This document shows, piece by piece, positions 22,255 through 33,717 of a DNA stretch of 61,984 nucleotides. Origin of the DNA: Lingula anatina (Eukaryota > Brachiopoda > Lingulata > Lingulida > Lingulidae); the NCBI RefSeq assembly GCF_001039355.2, contig NW_019773515.1:596481-658464 (forward strand). The letters are read 5' to 3'. The position numbers and the translations under genes are program-made. The number at the start of each line of letters is the position of its first letter. Position 1 is the first letter of the stretch. The notes under the pieces were generated by a model that saw only the letters and a list, made by a program, of their open reading frames with translations, had not been told where the DNA came from and did not search any database.

Positions 22255-25105
22255 TTCCAGTGTCATTAAGTACACAATTAGATGAAGGCATCACATATAT
22301 TGGACATTGCAAAATCATACACATGTATATATTCATAATTCTTCAAAGCAAAACAAAATTAATACACAACAATTCTATTAATTCCATCAATTACCACAGA
22401 CATACCAGTTTTCTCAATCAATGAACTGGAGAGTTAACGTTACCAAAGTGACAGAAAACCAACTGTGTTCCAATTTATCATATGTGGCAGTGTTTAATAT
22501 GATTTATTGATAAAAAGTAAAAGGTCAATTTTTGAGTTAAATCAGGATGCACTACCTCTTTCCTAGATGAAGTCTCCTCGGGTTGAGGTTTTTCAAGGAA
22601 TCCAACCACCTTTTTCTCTTCATTCAGTTCAAGAATCCCGTACTTGTGAACTTCTGTAAGTGGATCAAAGAACAGCAATTTAGATGTCATTGAATTTAAC
22701 ATTGTGATTATCAAATCAGGTGCGGATTGAGGCCATCTTCTGGGTCTTTCGGAAGATGCTCAGATTTTCATGTACACATTGACGAGCATCCATTTTTTTG
22801 TCGGAAGACGGTCAAAAATGGGAGATGGATCAACAAGGAAAATTTGGAAGACTATCAAAAAATATCTCTGGATCCGCCCCTGCAAATGGCAGATATTGTT
22901 TACAGGAATGGCTGATAAAATGTTCCATTAAATTATTCTGAAATTAGGAGGAAACGGAAAGTAGTCATATAAATTAACAAATGCTAAAATTTAAGTTTTA
23001 TGTCTTGTCCTTGTATAAATATATAACATACTGGTAACATGTACAAGTAGTGGTTAATTCTGGAATTCAAATTATATCATTATCAGAATATAAGCTCTCT
23101 CTGTTCTGCTTGTTCCTTTTTGATTTATTATCTATTTATTTTTGATATTTTTGTTTATTTCAATTACACACCTAATTATTTTCCCTTACTTACCTTCATC
23201 TGTGCATGTCACATAGACCAGCATACTGGCATCTGGGTCTTTGGTTTTAAATGACTCAAATTTCTGGACAAGCTGACTCAAGTCGAAGTCATCAAAAAAT
23301 AGGGTGTCACTGTAAAAATAAACATTACATTTACTTAATTAAAATTGATACTGGTTGAAATAAAATGTATAAAATAAATACCAAATTGACTGCTCAATGT
23401 CACTAGACAGTTTATTACAGGTACTGTAGCAAAAAATTTTCTAAAGCTTTAAATTTAAATGTGTCAATTTTCTATTTAACCCAAAAAATTTCCAGGCTAT
23501 ATTTCAAACAATACATGCTGCTTGCAACACCCCTGCAGGTGCTTCTTGCCAAATGATAAGACACTAGTAGGCTCTATACTAAAGCCTCCTTAACATTGGA
23601 CAGTGTCCTCTCTGTGTCCCGTGGCACAGCTCTGTTTGAGAGTAAAAAAAAGGAAAATACATGCCGGCAACTGGCCGATCACTGAGCATTCATTTTGACA
23701 CCAAACTGATGCTTGTGCTCCTTTCTGCGACCACAGCCAGTTTCATGCTTGCATAAAGGAGGCAGAAAAGGATGTTGTCTAGAGTAAAGGGGGTTTAATA
23801 CTAAAGGAAAAACTGGACACACCACTTACCCTGCTATGACTAGTAGATCATCTTGGACATTATATTGTCGGACACACAGTTCTAAACATCCCACTGCTCC
23901 TGTCCTGCCCTTGTGATACCAAGAGAGAAAATAACATCATCTTTCAATACATACTTATTTGATAATTAATTGTCTTTTGACTTTCTAATTTTTGTTTTAT
24001 TATTTTGGCACTTGAAAAAAAAAATCTTATTATGAACAAATTTTCAAAATAAAATTCAAGCAAATAAAGAAGATATCACAATAAAGACATGAGTCAGAGT
24101 GTGTTTCTTGGTGCATACATCATGCATGCATGTGCTGTGCATGACTTACCTCATTCGACATGCTTCCATCACACACCAGCTGTACACAGCTCCAGTCCTT
24201 GGCCCACGTCACAAACTTCTCATGGTTGGCACCATTGGTCTGGGGAGTGAGGTGTAATTTTATGCACAATTAATGTTACAATTTACTTGCTGCTGCTTTA
24301 ATGAAAGGTTGATGATCATATCTTTATAAAAATATGATGCAACATTATCACAAACAATATGTTTCCATTGTGTAACAATTAAAGTGTGTCATTTACCTTT
24401 TATAAATTTTATATTTTACCAGTAAATAATTATTTGTCACATGTCTTATTCTGGGGGTGATGGGGTTCAGGGCAACTGTCTCTTTGGCCATATAATGTCT
24501 TGATCAGAATATAATTAAATGATGTCCTGTCTCATTTTTCAAGTGTGTTTAACTCAAGTTGACATTAAATTTCTGGATAAAGAAACTTTGAACTCCCCTG
24601 TACAACCCCAAATAGCAAAGAAATTTCTAGGAAATGACCCCCCCAATACCCCTAGCTGATACAAACCAACATGAACTTGTAAGTAAACCAAACATGTACC
24701 AGGAGCAGACAGAAGCTGTCCTCTGGGTTTTCCAGAAGATGGTTAGAATTTTTTTTAAAATTTATATTGATGGGCACGTATTTTTTTCAGAATATGGTCA
24801 AATATGAAGGACGGATCAACAAAGATAATTTGGAAGACTTTCAAAAATATCCCTGGATCTGCACCACTGAGTACCACAGTTAGCAAAGACATCCTCACTA
24901 ACTCCATACTCACCACGACATAAACACCATCCAAGCTGGGCAGTGTGGTCAGCACCTTCGTCCAGTGTGATATCAGTGGACAGTGTCCGATGGGCAGCAG
25001 TGGTTTGGGCACCCCTATCAGATGACTGTACTGCCCTGAGCGGTCATCTCTGAGATCTCTCTCTAGTCTTGTTCCATACCCTGCTGCCAGGATCACTGCT
25101 TTCAT
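20942..25105 (-). CDS. Sugar-phosphate nucleotidyltransferase, 272 aa, complete
   Basis: Eight exons on the minus strand join in phase: 25105-24914, 24239-24150, 23909-23830, 23309-23194, 22653-22556, 22108-22040, 21649-21591, 21056-20942. The N-terminus MKAVILAAGYGTRLERD is the G-rich nucleotide-binding signature of the NTP_transferase family (LxAAGxGTRL). GVPKPLLPIG follows, as in sugar-1-phosphate nucleotidyltransferases. AGDTLFFDDF (about 119-128) carries the metal-binding Asp region, GFLEKP is the family's conserved segment, and the end is GRFDVGGLQSY. Such enzymes join an NTP to a sugar-1-phosphate and release pyrophosphate. Substrate cannot be read from sequence. There is no extra left-handed beta-helix domain, so it is a short single-domain form. 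A frame extends 12 residues upstream of the chosen Met, but MKAV fits the family start. The 5' end lies about 240 bases from the DNA transposon at 25344. Confidence 0.85.
21137..21322. mobile_element. Family M2 small TIR element, copy 3
   Basis: TAAGGCCCCATTCAGAATAG on the left pairs with CAATGGCCCCTAAG on the right, and GGGTCAAATATGGCCGACCC pairs with GGGTCACCGTATTTGACCC. It lies in the last intron of the nucleotidyltransferase gene. Confidence 0.8.
22210..22254. repeat. (ATA)n microsatellite
   Basis: About 14 AAT/ATA trinucleotides in an intron of the nucleotidyltransferase gene. Confidence 0.9.
22717..22882. mobile_element. hAT-like small TIR element, copy 1
   Basis: The ends CAGGTGCGGATT and GATCCGCCCCTG are inverted, close to the CAGGGGCGGATC type common in hAT elements. 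Related copies lie at 24700-24869 and 45611-45766, sharing GATGGATCAACAA and GGAAGACTATCAAAA inside. It sits in an intron of the nucleotidyltransferase gene. Confidence 0.75.
23580..23798. mobile_element. Small TIR element, family M3 copy 2
   Basis: Starts TAAAGCCTCCTTAACATTGG and ends with the inverted AGAGTAAAGGGGGTTTA. Internal match to 3711-3938 includes AACTGGCC, CCACTGAG-like and TTCATG segments. It lies in an intron. Confidence 0.7.
24700..24869. mobile_element. hAT-like small TIR element, copy 2
   Basis: Diverged copy of 22717-22882 (shared CTCTGGGTTTTCCAGAAGAT-like and GGATCAACAAAGATAATTTG segments). The ends are more mutated. It sits in the first intron of the nucleotidyltransferase gene. 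Confidence 0.65.
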
Positions 25106-25343
25106 CTGAGAAATAAAGGAATACATAAATAAATAGATCATATTGGCAAGACATGGTTATTTCTTTAAAACTTTTTCACATCATGAAATTCCATTTTAAC
25201 ATTTTGTTTTGTTGTGACCACACTTCAGAAAACATTCACTTCAACCTGTTTCTACTGCAGCATGTCCCATTTTACACACCACTGGAGATAAAAGAAACGA
25301 CAGACGTTGCACATAGACTCTATTGTTTAAAATCGGCCGCAAT

Positions 25344-25430
25344 ACTCCAGTTTCTGGTTGCCGCGGCCATTAATCTCGCGCTGTGAGAATCGGCGAGATC
25401 AGTTTGTTTGGGTAATAAAAGCACATGTGC
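25344..25430. repeat. Left terminal inverted repeat
   Basis: Pairs with about 31100-31185. CCAGTTTC, TCTCGCG, GCGAGA-type and TGTTTGGGTAATAAA blocks occur in the same order, with substitutions between them. It precedes the Met at 25445, so it probably also holds the promoter of the plus-strand gene. Confidence 0.85.
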
Positions 25431-25444
25431 GAACAAAGAAAGTA

Positions 25445-28236
25445 ATGGCGTCGGCTGGAGAGTTAAATGTTTTATCGTTGAATGAGGATGAAATATATGA
25501 AATTGTGTCAATGTGGAGCGTAGAAGCATTGAAGGAATATCTTAGAAGACGAGATCTTTCAACAGTAGGAAAGAAAGAAATGTTAGTGGCCAAGGTAAGT
25601 CCGTCGAAACTACTCTCATATTTAAGGAAACTTAGTGCACTGAAATTTTAAGTTACGATCATTTATGAATTATATGTATTATTATTCCAACTTAAGTTAA
25701 TATACTAAACTGCTTAGCATAGAGTTACGGAACTCTGTATGTGAAATTTCAGAGTAAATCGTTTCAAATACCCTTAAATCGTAAAATTAGAATTTTAAAC
25801 TGCACATACCCTACACTACCCTATCGATCATCTACGTTTAAGACCCAATGATTTTCAACCTTTGATTTTTAGAAATTACAGACTATATTATGTATTAAAC
25901 ATTTTCTTAATACAAGCACATCTCTTTATTACAGTGAAATATGACATAGTCTCACAAATGGCTTGTATTTTTAGGTTTATGCAGCTGCATTAGCCAATGT
26001 CCCAGTAAGTAAAAGTGCCACTGAAAGAGCTGAGGAAATTAGTAGGACATATCAATCCCTGCTAGTCATAGGTGATATCAGGATTCCAGACCCATTCGTG
26101 GTGGATTCTTGGACAGGAGAACCCAAGAGCATCGAGCTATGGCCTCCCATCACAATATATGACATTTCAGAATTTTTAAAGGAACATGATGTTGCAATAT
26201 CAAATGCCAATTTAAGAACACGTCTGTTGAGGGACTATAAAGAGCAAAAAGCTTATTCATATTTTGCCTCCAACTGGGTGTTTGAAGTGAAACATTTTAA
26301 TGTCCCAAATTCTTCTATTATACTTTTAAGAGCAAATGTCACTCCTTCTCAAAGGCTAAATGACCCACCACACCAGGCCTGGATTGCTAGCAGTGAAGAT
26401 GGCAAAATATTGAGGGCCTATTGCACATGCTTTGCTGGACTGGGACAGGCATGTAATCATGTGGCTGCCATTTTGTTTAAAGTGGAGTATGGATGGAGAA
26501 CTGGGCTATCCCAGCCAACTAGCACATCCAAAGAATGTGTTTGGCGGGCACCAAAACAGTCGAAGGCCATCCTGACCCCAAAGCGGATTCAAGATATGGC
26601 TTGGAAGTCTCCCTCTATGGCAAATATAGGTATTAACGATTGGTCAACTTATTAAATTCCCTACTTCATATCATCAGTCAAATAAGCAATGGAAATTACT
26701 TGATCTATGTATACAGTACCAGAACTGCCATAATTATATTATATTTTAAATAATATAAAATGTTTTTAGTTTATTATATACAACGAACTATAAAGTATAA
26801 TCTGTGAAGCTGACGTTAGATGTTGTCACTAGAAACTAATATATGATTTTGATTTTCTTTTGAATTCAGACAGCTCCAAGGTAATAAACCCAGAGCATCG
26901 GGCAAAGTACCAACCAGAGGTAGATATGAGCAAGGGCCAGAGTCTTGAGGAATTCATAGATGTCCTTAAGATCATCCAAGATGATGCTGTTTTCCTTAAA
27001 GAGAGGGAGGAAGGCCACTTTTTGCCTGAAACTAACCAAAGTCTACCCCCACCATTGGCTGTTGTTGCCAAAAAGTACAGCACAGAGGAAGACTTCATTG
27101 AAAATCTCCCCAGTTACGACAAGGATGAAATAAAAGGTAACACACCTATTCTTCAATTAATTAGACTAAATAGACAAAATTATGCAGTTTTTAGTATAGG
27201 TTAATATTTGTTATGCAATTTCTATTTTCATATCAAATGCTTGCTAACATGTGAGTGTTATTTTATTTTCAGATATAGAAAAGGCAACAAGAGGTCAAGC
27301 AAGAAATTCAGTCTGGTTTGAGCAGAGGGAAGGCTCCTTGACAGCTTCATGTTTTCATGATATTCACACAAAAATGGAGTCATCCAAAAAGACAGAGGTC
27401 GATTTTAACCCCCTCATAAGTAGATTACTTTATGTCAGCCCCCCTTCTGATTTACCTGCATTAAAGTATGGACGTGACATGGAACCTGTTGCTGCCACAG
27501 AATTTGAGAAGATGATGCATAGTGAAGGGCACAGGGACTTGAAGGTTACAGAATGTGGTCTCTTTACAAGTGCAAATTTTAGTTTTTTAAGGGCCTCTCC
27601 TGACCGCATTATTGATGATGCTTGCTGTGGCAAGGGGACTGTAGAAATTAAATGCCCAATCTCTGCAGCACACACAGTCCCCAATTCAGATAGTTTAGAC
27701 TATTTAGTTAGATGTGGTGATAGAGACATATTGAAAGAAAATCACAAGTACCTAACACAGATTATTGGTCAGATGGCAATAACAGATTGTCAGTATTGTG
27801 ATTTTTTTGTTTATTCAAAGTTTGGTTTTTTTATCAGAGAATTAGATGGGATGAAGTAAAGGCTCAGTGGGTTTCAATTCTCCAGAATCTTCGGAATTTT
27901 TATTTTTTATACTTTGCACCAGAGTTGATATCTAGGCGCATTTTGAAAAGCAGAATCGAATCCAACAATCATGACAGGGCAGTAGTTTCTACCAGTACAA
28001 AAGTAAAAGCAAAGAAGTCTGTGAAAACAAAAACCAGAAAAACCCCAGTGTACATATGTAGAATTTGCAAGAGTAAATGTATAGAAAATGCTGAAGATGA
28101 AGAAGCATATAGCATATTGTGTTCAATGTGTGATAAGTGGTTTCACTGGACTTGTGTTGGAATTGACAAGGACTCTGAAGAAGCAAATGATGAGGATGTC
28201 CTGTGGTTTTGTCCAATTTGTTCACAGATGAAATAA
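25445..28236 (+). CDS. Transposon accessory protein: SAP, SWIM, YqaJ nuclease, PHD (one frameshift)
   Basis: Exons 25445-25594, 25975-26629, 26870-27136 and 27273 onward join in phase. Residues ~15-50 form a SAP-like DNA-binding helix pair (EALKEYLRRRDLSTVGKKEM). CTCFAGLGQACNH at about 200-212 is a SWIM zinc finger (CxC...CxH). Residues ~370-530 are a YqaJ / lambda-exonuclease-type nuclease: YGRDMEPVAATEFE, SPDRII with the catalytic Asp, VEIKCPIS with the Glu-x-Lys, and LTQIIGQM. The frame stops at 27859. The next frame from about 27841 continues as WDEVKAQWVSILQNLRNFYF and ends in a PHD finger (CRIC...CSMCDKWFHWTC...WFCPIC) with stop at 28236. The break lies near two T7 runs (27802-27831), so it may be a sequencing slip or a real mutation. 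The protein may process DNA ends during transposition; that role is inferred. Confidence 0.8.
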
Positions 28237-28991
28237 TTGCACTTTTATGCTTAAAACTTGTCTTTATTGAACATAAATGTTGACTTTTTCTCAAATTTTG
28301 TTGCAATAATGAAAATACTATGATGTAAATGTCCTACTCAATATCAAATATATTGAACAAAAATGTGGAAAATGATATATACTGTACATAGAGCAGGTGC
28401 ATTATTAACAAGAGTATATACAATGCAACCTATTGTGAAAATAAAAAAGTAAATAGAAAGTTGCTATAAAATTAACCAGATATGCAGTTCATTAGTGTTA
28501 TCAACATTAGATAAATAAGTATTATTATGACAAAATGCAATGAACACCTATTTGGCACAGATTCAATTTGATTTTCCCAGTGTTAAAATACATGTTTAGC
28601 AGAAATACTGCATTGAATTTTATGTGGGGTTGTAATAACATTCACTTTGGCACAAGTATCAAGAGCGCAAATACTGATTATAGTAAATATATGTCAAGCA
28701 TAAACAGAACAAGTGAGGTTTCAAATACAACAAGGAATACATAAGTTGTAATTTGTAATGATTTTTGTTTCAAATACTGAGCATTGTTAAATTGCACTTA
28801 ACAAAAATGTGAAAAAATATTACAAATATTGAGCATAATAAACATATATTGAGCATAAACAAAAATAGTGAGGATTCAAATATGGCACTGAATACAATAA
28901 AAACTTGCAATGAGTCTTTGGCACAAACAATACAGTAAATTATTCTTTATTTCGCTTAAAAAGATCCACTTAAAATGGAGATATCTTGGGT
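28237..28991. other. Shared 3' region of the two transposon genes
   Basis: Non-coding AT-rich sequence between the convergent stops. It contains loosely repeated GAGCATAAACA...AGTGAGG...TTCAAATA segments near 28690 and 28850. TTTATT at about 28943 could be the minus-strand polyadenylation signal. Confidence 0.5.
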
Positions 28992-30818
28992 CTACTTTAC
29001 CAGTGGGGGCATGAAATTGCAAAGGGCTGCACAGATGATGACAATATCATCAAGCAGAGGCACTAAAGATATTGGCAGTGTATTCTTTATAATGTGAAAC
29101 TCTTTCAGCCTGCCAATCCCCCTCTCCACATGGATGCGCAGGTTTGCAATCTCCTTGTTTTTCTGCAAGTCTGCTGCATCCATCTGCTCTTTTCCTCTGG
29201 CTCCTGGGGGAATGGCTAGATCTGCCTGCCTGATGAGTAATTCCTCCCGAATGGTAAACCCTTTGTCTGCCATTATGATGTCCCTGGGATCAATGAGGTC
29301 CAAAAATCCACTGTTCTTAACAATATGAACATCGGAGGCTCTTCCTCCCCAAGCCTTTGATAAGAAGGATATGCTTCCATTTGGAGTTATCCCAACAAGA
29401 AATTTTGCCGTATTGTGTTTTTTGTAGTCAGACCATGTAAGTGCTTGAAGAAGAAGGTCTCGCGGGCGGTCAAGGAAAATTTCTGTACAATCTATGATAC
29501 AACGGAGATTTTTGTATTTTGGATAAAAAATTTGTGGGAGGTTGGAATGAATGAATTCTTTAGGAGGGTAAAAAATGAATGGTTTCAAACAAAAAGATAG
29601 CAATTTAATCCAAACATTGAGGGTTTTAGAACACACTGAGGGACTAATTTTAAAACGGTCTGCCAAATCTTGGGAAAGGAGGGCAAGTCGTAATTTCATT
29701 AAAACTAACAAAAACTCGTCTTTTAATTGAACTTTTCTTTTGGGGCCCTTTTTTTTGGGTGAAATTCCAAACTTGTCAGGCTTGACTAAACCTTTGGGGA
29801 CTGCTGGTGGTTTTGTATTAACTTTCCATATGGACAAATGTTTAATTTTTGGATGGATGTATTCAAAAAGATTGTTAAATAAACTTAAAGTTGGCAATCC
29901 AGTATAAAATTTTACTTTGGCATCAGAAGTAAGCAGGGTTTCCCACATCGGTTTTTCTGACTTTTTCTTCAAACTTTCATTCTCTCTTTCATAATTTTCT
30001 AATTTTGTTTCTAATTCTGAAATTTTTTTCTTCAACATATTTATGATCAGGACATTTTTTTGGCAATGGGGGTTGTCACAAAGTGAGGAATAACTATGCT
30101 CATCTATTGTGGGGCAGCAGTTGTGATCAGGGGTTGGATTTGGGGGACTTAGAGGGGAGGATACTGGTTCAGGGGTCTCTGGCTCAGGTTGGGGAGGTTC
30201 CATGCCTGCATCCGAAGTTGATGGCTGGGGAGGACTGTGTGCAGTGGGTGCCTCTTCTTCCTGGACCCTATGGGTTGATGTCGGTGCTGCATATTTTTTC
30301 TTCTTCAGGGGGAGAAACGGTCTGACTGGCAGCTTTCTTCTTGGGGTCTTACTCTTTGGGGGGAAATTATGGCCTAAATCAAGAGTTGGTATTGTTCCAC
30401 CCTCTTCAAAATGTAGGGAGCAGACCCTGTCGTAATAAGTGGGAGTCCACCTTTGCCCTAAAATTGTGTGGTTATAATTATTAAATAAAATGAGTAATAT
30501 GTCTTTATCAGAATCATTTAAAAAATAACACCCAATGCAAACTATCAGCTTAACTGAATGGCAATTAAAACTGTAAATGTTGGATCATATATATTAATTC
30601 TTACCTGTTTTAATATCCAGCCTATTCACTGCCTGCACCCATCTGTCTCTCAGTGCTTCGTTTTTTCCAGTGGTGGGGAAAGTGAAAAGCTTAAAAGGCT
30701 CTTCACACGGACAATATTTGTGCAGTTGCCCATGCTGAATGCACATTTGCACTCTCCATTTTCTCAGCTTTTCCGTGTGGTTGAAGCAACCAACAACGGC
30801 ACAGCTGCAAGTTGGCAT
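28992..30818 (-). CDS. THAP-domain DDE transposase, 559 aa, apparently intact
   Basis: Two exons, 30818-30605 and 30457-28992, join in phase through GT-AG sites. The N-terminus is a THAP zinc finger (MPTCSCAVVGCFNH, then FTFP, RDRWVQAV and, across the intron, RVCSLHF), which would bind the transposon ends. A Pro-rich linker and a coiled coil (about 206-240, KKKISELETKLENYERENES) follow. A helix-turn-helix region comes next (about 318-358, LSQDLADRFKISPSVCSKTL). The DDE_Tnp_4-type catalytic core has Asp 394 (IIDCTEIF), Asp 469 (MADKGF) and Glu 516 (HVERGIGRLK). No stop or frameshift interrupts it, so the copy may encode an active enzyme. It converges with the nuclease gene. PIF/Harbinger-like enzymes usually pair with a Myb-type partner; here the partner is the YqaJ protein. 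Confidence 0.9.
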
Positions 30819-31099
30819 TATAAACTAAAAATAAAACCAAACTGACGTTTACTAGGTGAATATGCAACAATAAAACTTCATGAAGTTCATCATATTAAGA
30901 CAGGCAATGAGCAGTGAATGAAACATCACATGGCTTGAAAATGGGCGCGATAAGAATTCATGAGCACTATTTTACTGATAAAATATGTCACAAACTGCAC
31001 TAATTCATTTAATCGATGTGTAGATATCTTACATTATACTTACATATAAGATTTACACTTGAATCAAAGTGGCTGTCTTCGTTCATGTTCTTCGCGCGG

Positions 31100-31185
31100 A
31101 TCTGTCATTTATTACCCAAACATTGAAGTCTCGCGCATTCACGCATTCCGCGAGACCGATGGCGTCGAGAACCTGAAACTGGCTT
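31100..31185. repeat. Right terminal inverted repeat
   Basis: Reverse complement partner of 25344-25430, with the outer GAAACTGG and inner TTTATTACCCAAACA blocks. It ends at 31185 and is followed by AT. Confidence 0.85.
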
Positions 31186-31392
31186 ATGAGTGCACGAGTT
31201 CCACTACTGATTTAGACTAAGGCGTACGTGTACGCCACACAGTACCGTACGTATATGTAGGGATCGACAGCCTGAGAATTACGTCACTCTTGATTACTGA
31301 AAAGGTAGGTACCTTCTAGTTATCTTGTTTAAAAGACACTTCTCCTGCTTTAAATGGTCTTGAATTTTCTGTTATCTCATATTTATTACCAC

Positions 31393-31638
31393 TAAAGTAT
31401 TCACTGGTTCTACTTACGGAGTGAGATTGTAGATCACTGTGTATTGTGTCTCAATTCTGATTATTTTTGCGGCTGTACCGTACACGTCTGCACAGTAGCT
31501 GTGGTTGAGTTGTACTCACCGGGATCAGGCAGGGAAGTTGGGCCTTTCACCTGGTGTGCGCAGTACTTACCGTAATTGCGCGCTCTCCGCGCAGGGAGAG
31601 CACACCGGGTGAAGGTAGGAAAATGCACGATCACAACA
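31393..31638 (-). repeat. 3' LTR
   Basis: 246 bp, matching 37487-37732 at every position I compared. It contains the GC-rich palindromic stretch GCGCGCTCTCCGCGCAGGGAGAGC near its TG end. Confidence 0.95.
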
Positions 31639-31979
31639 TTCCCCCCACTTTTATTTGAAAGGAGCTACTTATAAATACATGTTTGTCCATGTACAAACTC
31701 AAAATTCCTTTCGATAAATAAAATAAAGTGGATTCCAGTTGAAATATTCGTACAAACTGTCATTAGCTGTTAGTGCTAACAACATCACCGAGGTGATAGT
31801 CCGCCGAAAAAAATACAAAAAATAAATAAACAGTAGAACAGACTGTGATAGGCTGTTCATTCACCAGCCCGTCACATCACCAAAAATATAGTGATAGTCC
31901 GTTCCAAAAATTCTCATAAATAAATGAAAAGAAAAATGGAATGCAAAAATAAGATCCCGGTTTTTCAAAAATTTCATCA

Positions 31980-32230
31980 AATTAGACTGTAGTCACGTGT
32001 TAACACAAAATAAAGCTACATAACAGTTATAGTCCATTGATCACAATAGACTGTAGCAATTTATTAACACAAAATAAACTACATCACAGAGTGATAGTCA
32101 TATGGACTGTAGTCATGTGTTAAAACAGAAATAAGCTACATAACAGTTATAGTCCATTAATTGATCTTAATAGACTGTAGCCATTTTTCTTAAACACAAA
32201 AATAAACTACATCACAAAGTGATAGTCTAA
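31980..32230. repeat. Tandem repeats near 3' end of LTR element
   Basis: Four loosely similar ~60-bp blocks built on TAGACTGTAG, ACACAAAATAAA and CTACAT..CA.AGT.ATAGTC, alternating in two forms, so the larger period is about 120 bp. Non-coding. Confidence 0.7.
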
Positions 32231-33520
32231 TTCTTTAAGGATATTGCTAGCAATATTTTTAATTTTCCCTATTGGAAATTTTTTACCGTGACGTCACGTT
32301 TTCTTATTTAACACCAGTGCTAATGTCCACACAGACTGAGACTCTTGTCAGCCTTGCATGAATCCGGTTGTTAACATTCCGTTAACAATGCCCCCTATGC
32401 TTTCTGCATGACACACGCAAGCATCCATCGCATACGCGATTTAAGGGATTCGGCATTCTCGGCTTCATTTCCACGTTGAGTGACTTAAGACCGACCAAGA
32501 TCAAAATTGTCTCTAGTAAAAACATATTTCAATTTAGAAAACACCCCTTCTAAATTTGATTCTGCACTAGTACTATTCCCTTTAGATACTTTAAACATCA
32601 CTTCCAGATGTCCAGGGATAACCTGTTTTACTAGTGACACGCAACCCGAAGAGTCTAGCCCGATGTGAACGTCACCAGCGGTTTTATTTAAATTTGGACT
32701 CCCGATGTTTGGAGTCTTGAAAGATGTTATACTACCGGTAGTTTTGTGTTAATTTTTTAGTTTTACAAACGTCTTCCAGTGAATGGGGCACTTGAAGGGC
32801 CCTTAGTGCTTCCACCCACCTTCAGAGTCTGTGACATTTAGTCCTTTTCAATCGGTTACTTGCTCTAGGGATATTCTCGAAATTAGGGGAATTAACACTT
32901 GAAACCCCTGCAGAATTTAATCCCACAAGTTAGGTCTTGGTTCGGGTGTACACTTGTTATAGGGATGTTACCAGTTATAGGAGGGTGAATGAAAACCTCC
33001 ACTAGTATGTTTTATCCCACAAGCGTATTTTAAGATTCGATACCGGTTCTAGAAACAGCTGATTTTACGAATAATTTCAGGTGTTCCCACCGGTACATCG
33101 GTACATGTTGTCTCATCAGCTTTGTAACTGATAATGCAGGCACAGATTTTTTTCTTTTTTAACTTTATAATCCACCCCCCTAAGCTAATACCCATCCAAT
33201 TTAGAGGTTTCCAAAATGTCATTTGCTACTGTAGCTACCACATGACTTAACCACACGAAGTTTTCTTTATTGATCGGAATTTTCGGACAGCACCATTCTC
33301 TGAATCAGTGACCCCTTTTTACTCTTTATTTCTTTCCATAACTATCTTTCAGTCTGTTTATTGATTTTGCATGGAATCATGTTCCGATTTTGGGGATACC
33401 ACTGTCCTTTTCTTTTCGCTACACTTACTGGTGCTGTTTTATCTGTGAATCTGTTTTCTTTTTATATCATTTTTTTTTTCCGTCAATTTCCAGAAAACCC
33501 AAATTGCACTGATGAAATGT
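32231..33520. other. Non-coding interior of LTR element where pol would be expected
   Basis: No frame longer than about 60 codons and no reverse transcriptase, RNase H or integrase motif on the minus strand. The sequence seems to have replaced, or been left after loss of, the pol gene. Confidence 0.5.
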
Positions 33521-33522
33521 AA

Positions 33523-33717
33523 TCAATTTTCAACAGTCATTGGTGCTACATGTACAAGAGTTAATCTCACCACTAAATTTGGTCGCAAACCTGTATTTCT
33601 AAATTTCCAATTCCCTGCAGCAAGAGTAAGTCTAGGCAACTTAAAACTGATGACTAACCTTAAATGCGCGCAATGCACTCTCCCTGACATTACAGAAATG
33701 TGCGCGCCCACGTCCAC
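33523..33717 (-). pseudogene. Retroviral-type aspartic protease remnant
   Basis: A 64-codon frame overlapping the gag end in another frame begins DVGAHISVMSGR. This resembles the active-site region of retrotransposon proteases (D-S/T-G-A followed by a hydrophobic run). The Thr or Ser after Asp is replaced by Val, which would be expected to abolish activity. The frame ends without leading into a reverse transcriptase. The overlap with gag would suit a gag-pro frameshift in an intact relative. Confidence 0.5.

Larger units (their letters stand above)
25344..31185. mobile_element. Complete ISL2EU-type DNA transposon, 5.84 kb
   Basis: Imperfect terminal inverted repeats run about 85 bases. Left (from 25344) reads ACTCCAGTTTCTGGTT, then ATCTCGCG and TGTTTGGGTAATAAA. 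The right end, read on the minus strand from 31185, gives AAGCCAGTTTCAGGTT, then GTCTCGCG and TGTTTGGGTAATAAA. Each end is flanked by AT (25342-25343 and 31186-31187), matching a 2-bp AT target duplication. Inside are two convergent genes: a THAP-DDE transposase (-) and a SAP/SWIM/YqaJ/PHD protein (+). As I recall, paired transposase and YqaJ genes with AT duplications define the ISL2EU group near PIF/Harbinger. The transposase looks intact; the nuclease gene has one frameshift. The element lies ~240 bases upstream of the nucleotidyltransferase start codon. Confidence 0.85.

Noticed and set aside
26829-27684. Minus-strand frames under the YqaJ gene
   Set aside because: Antisense shadows of exons whose plus-strand product has clear motifs.
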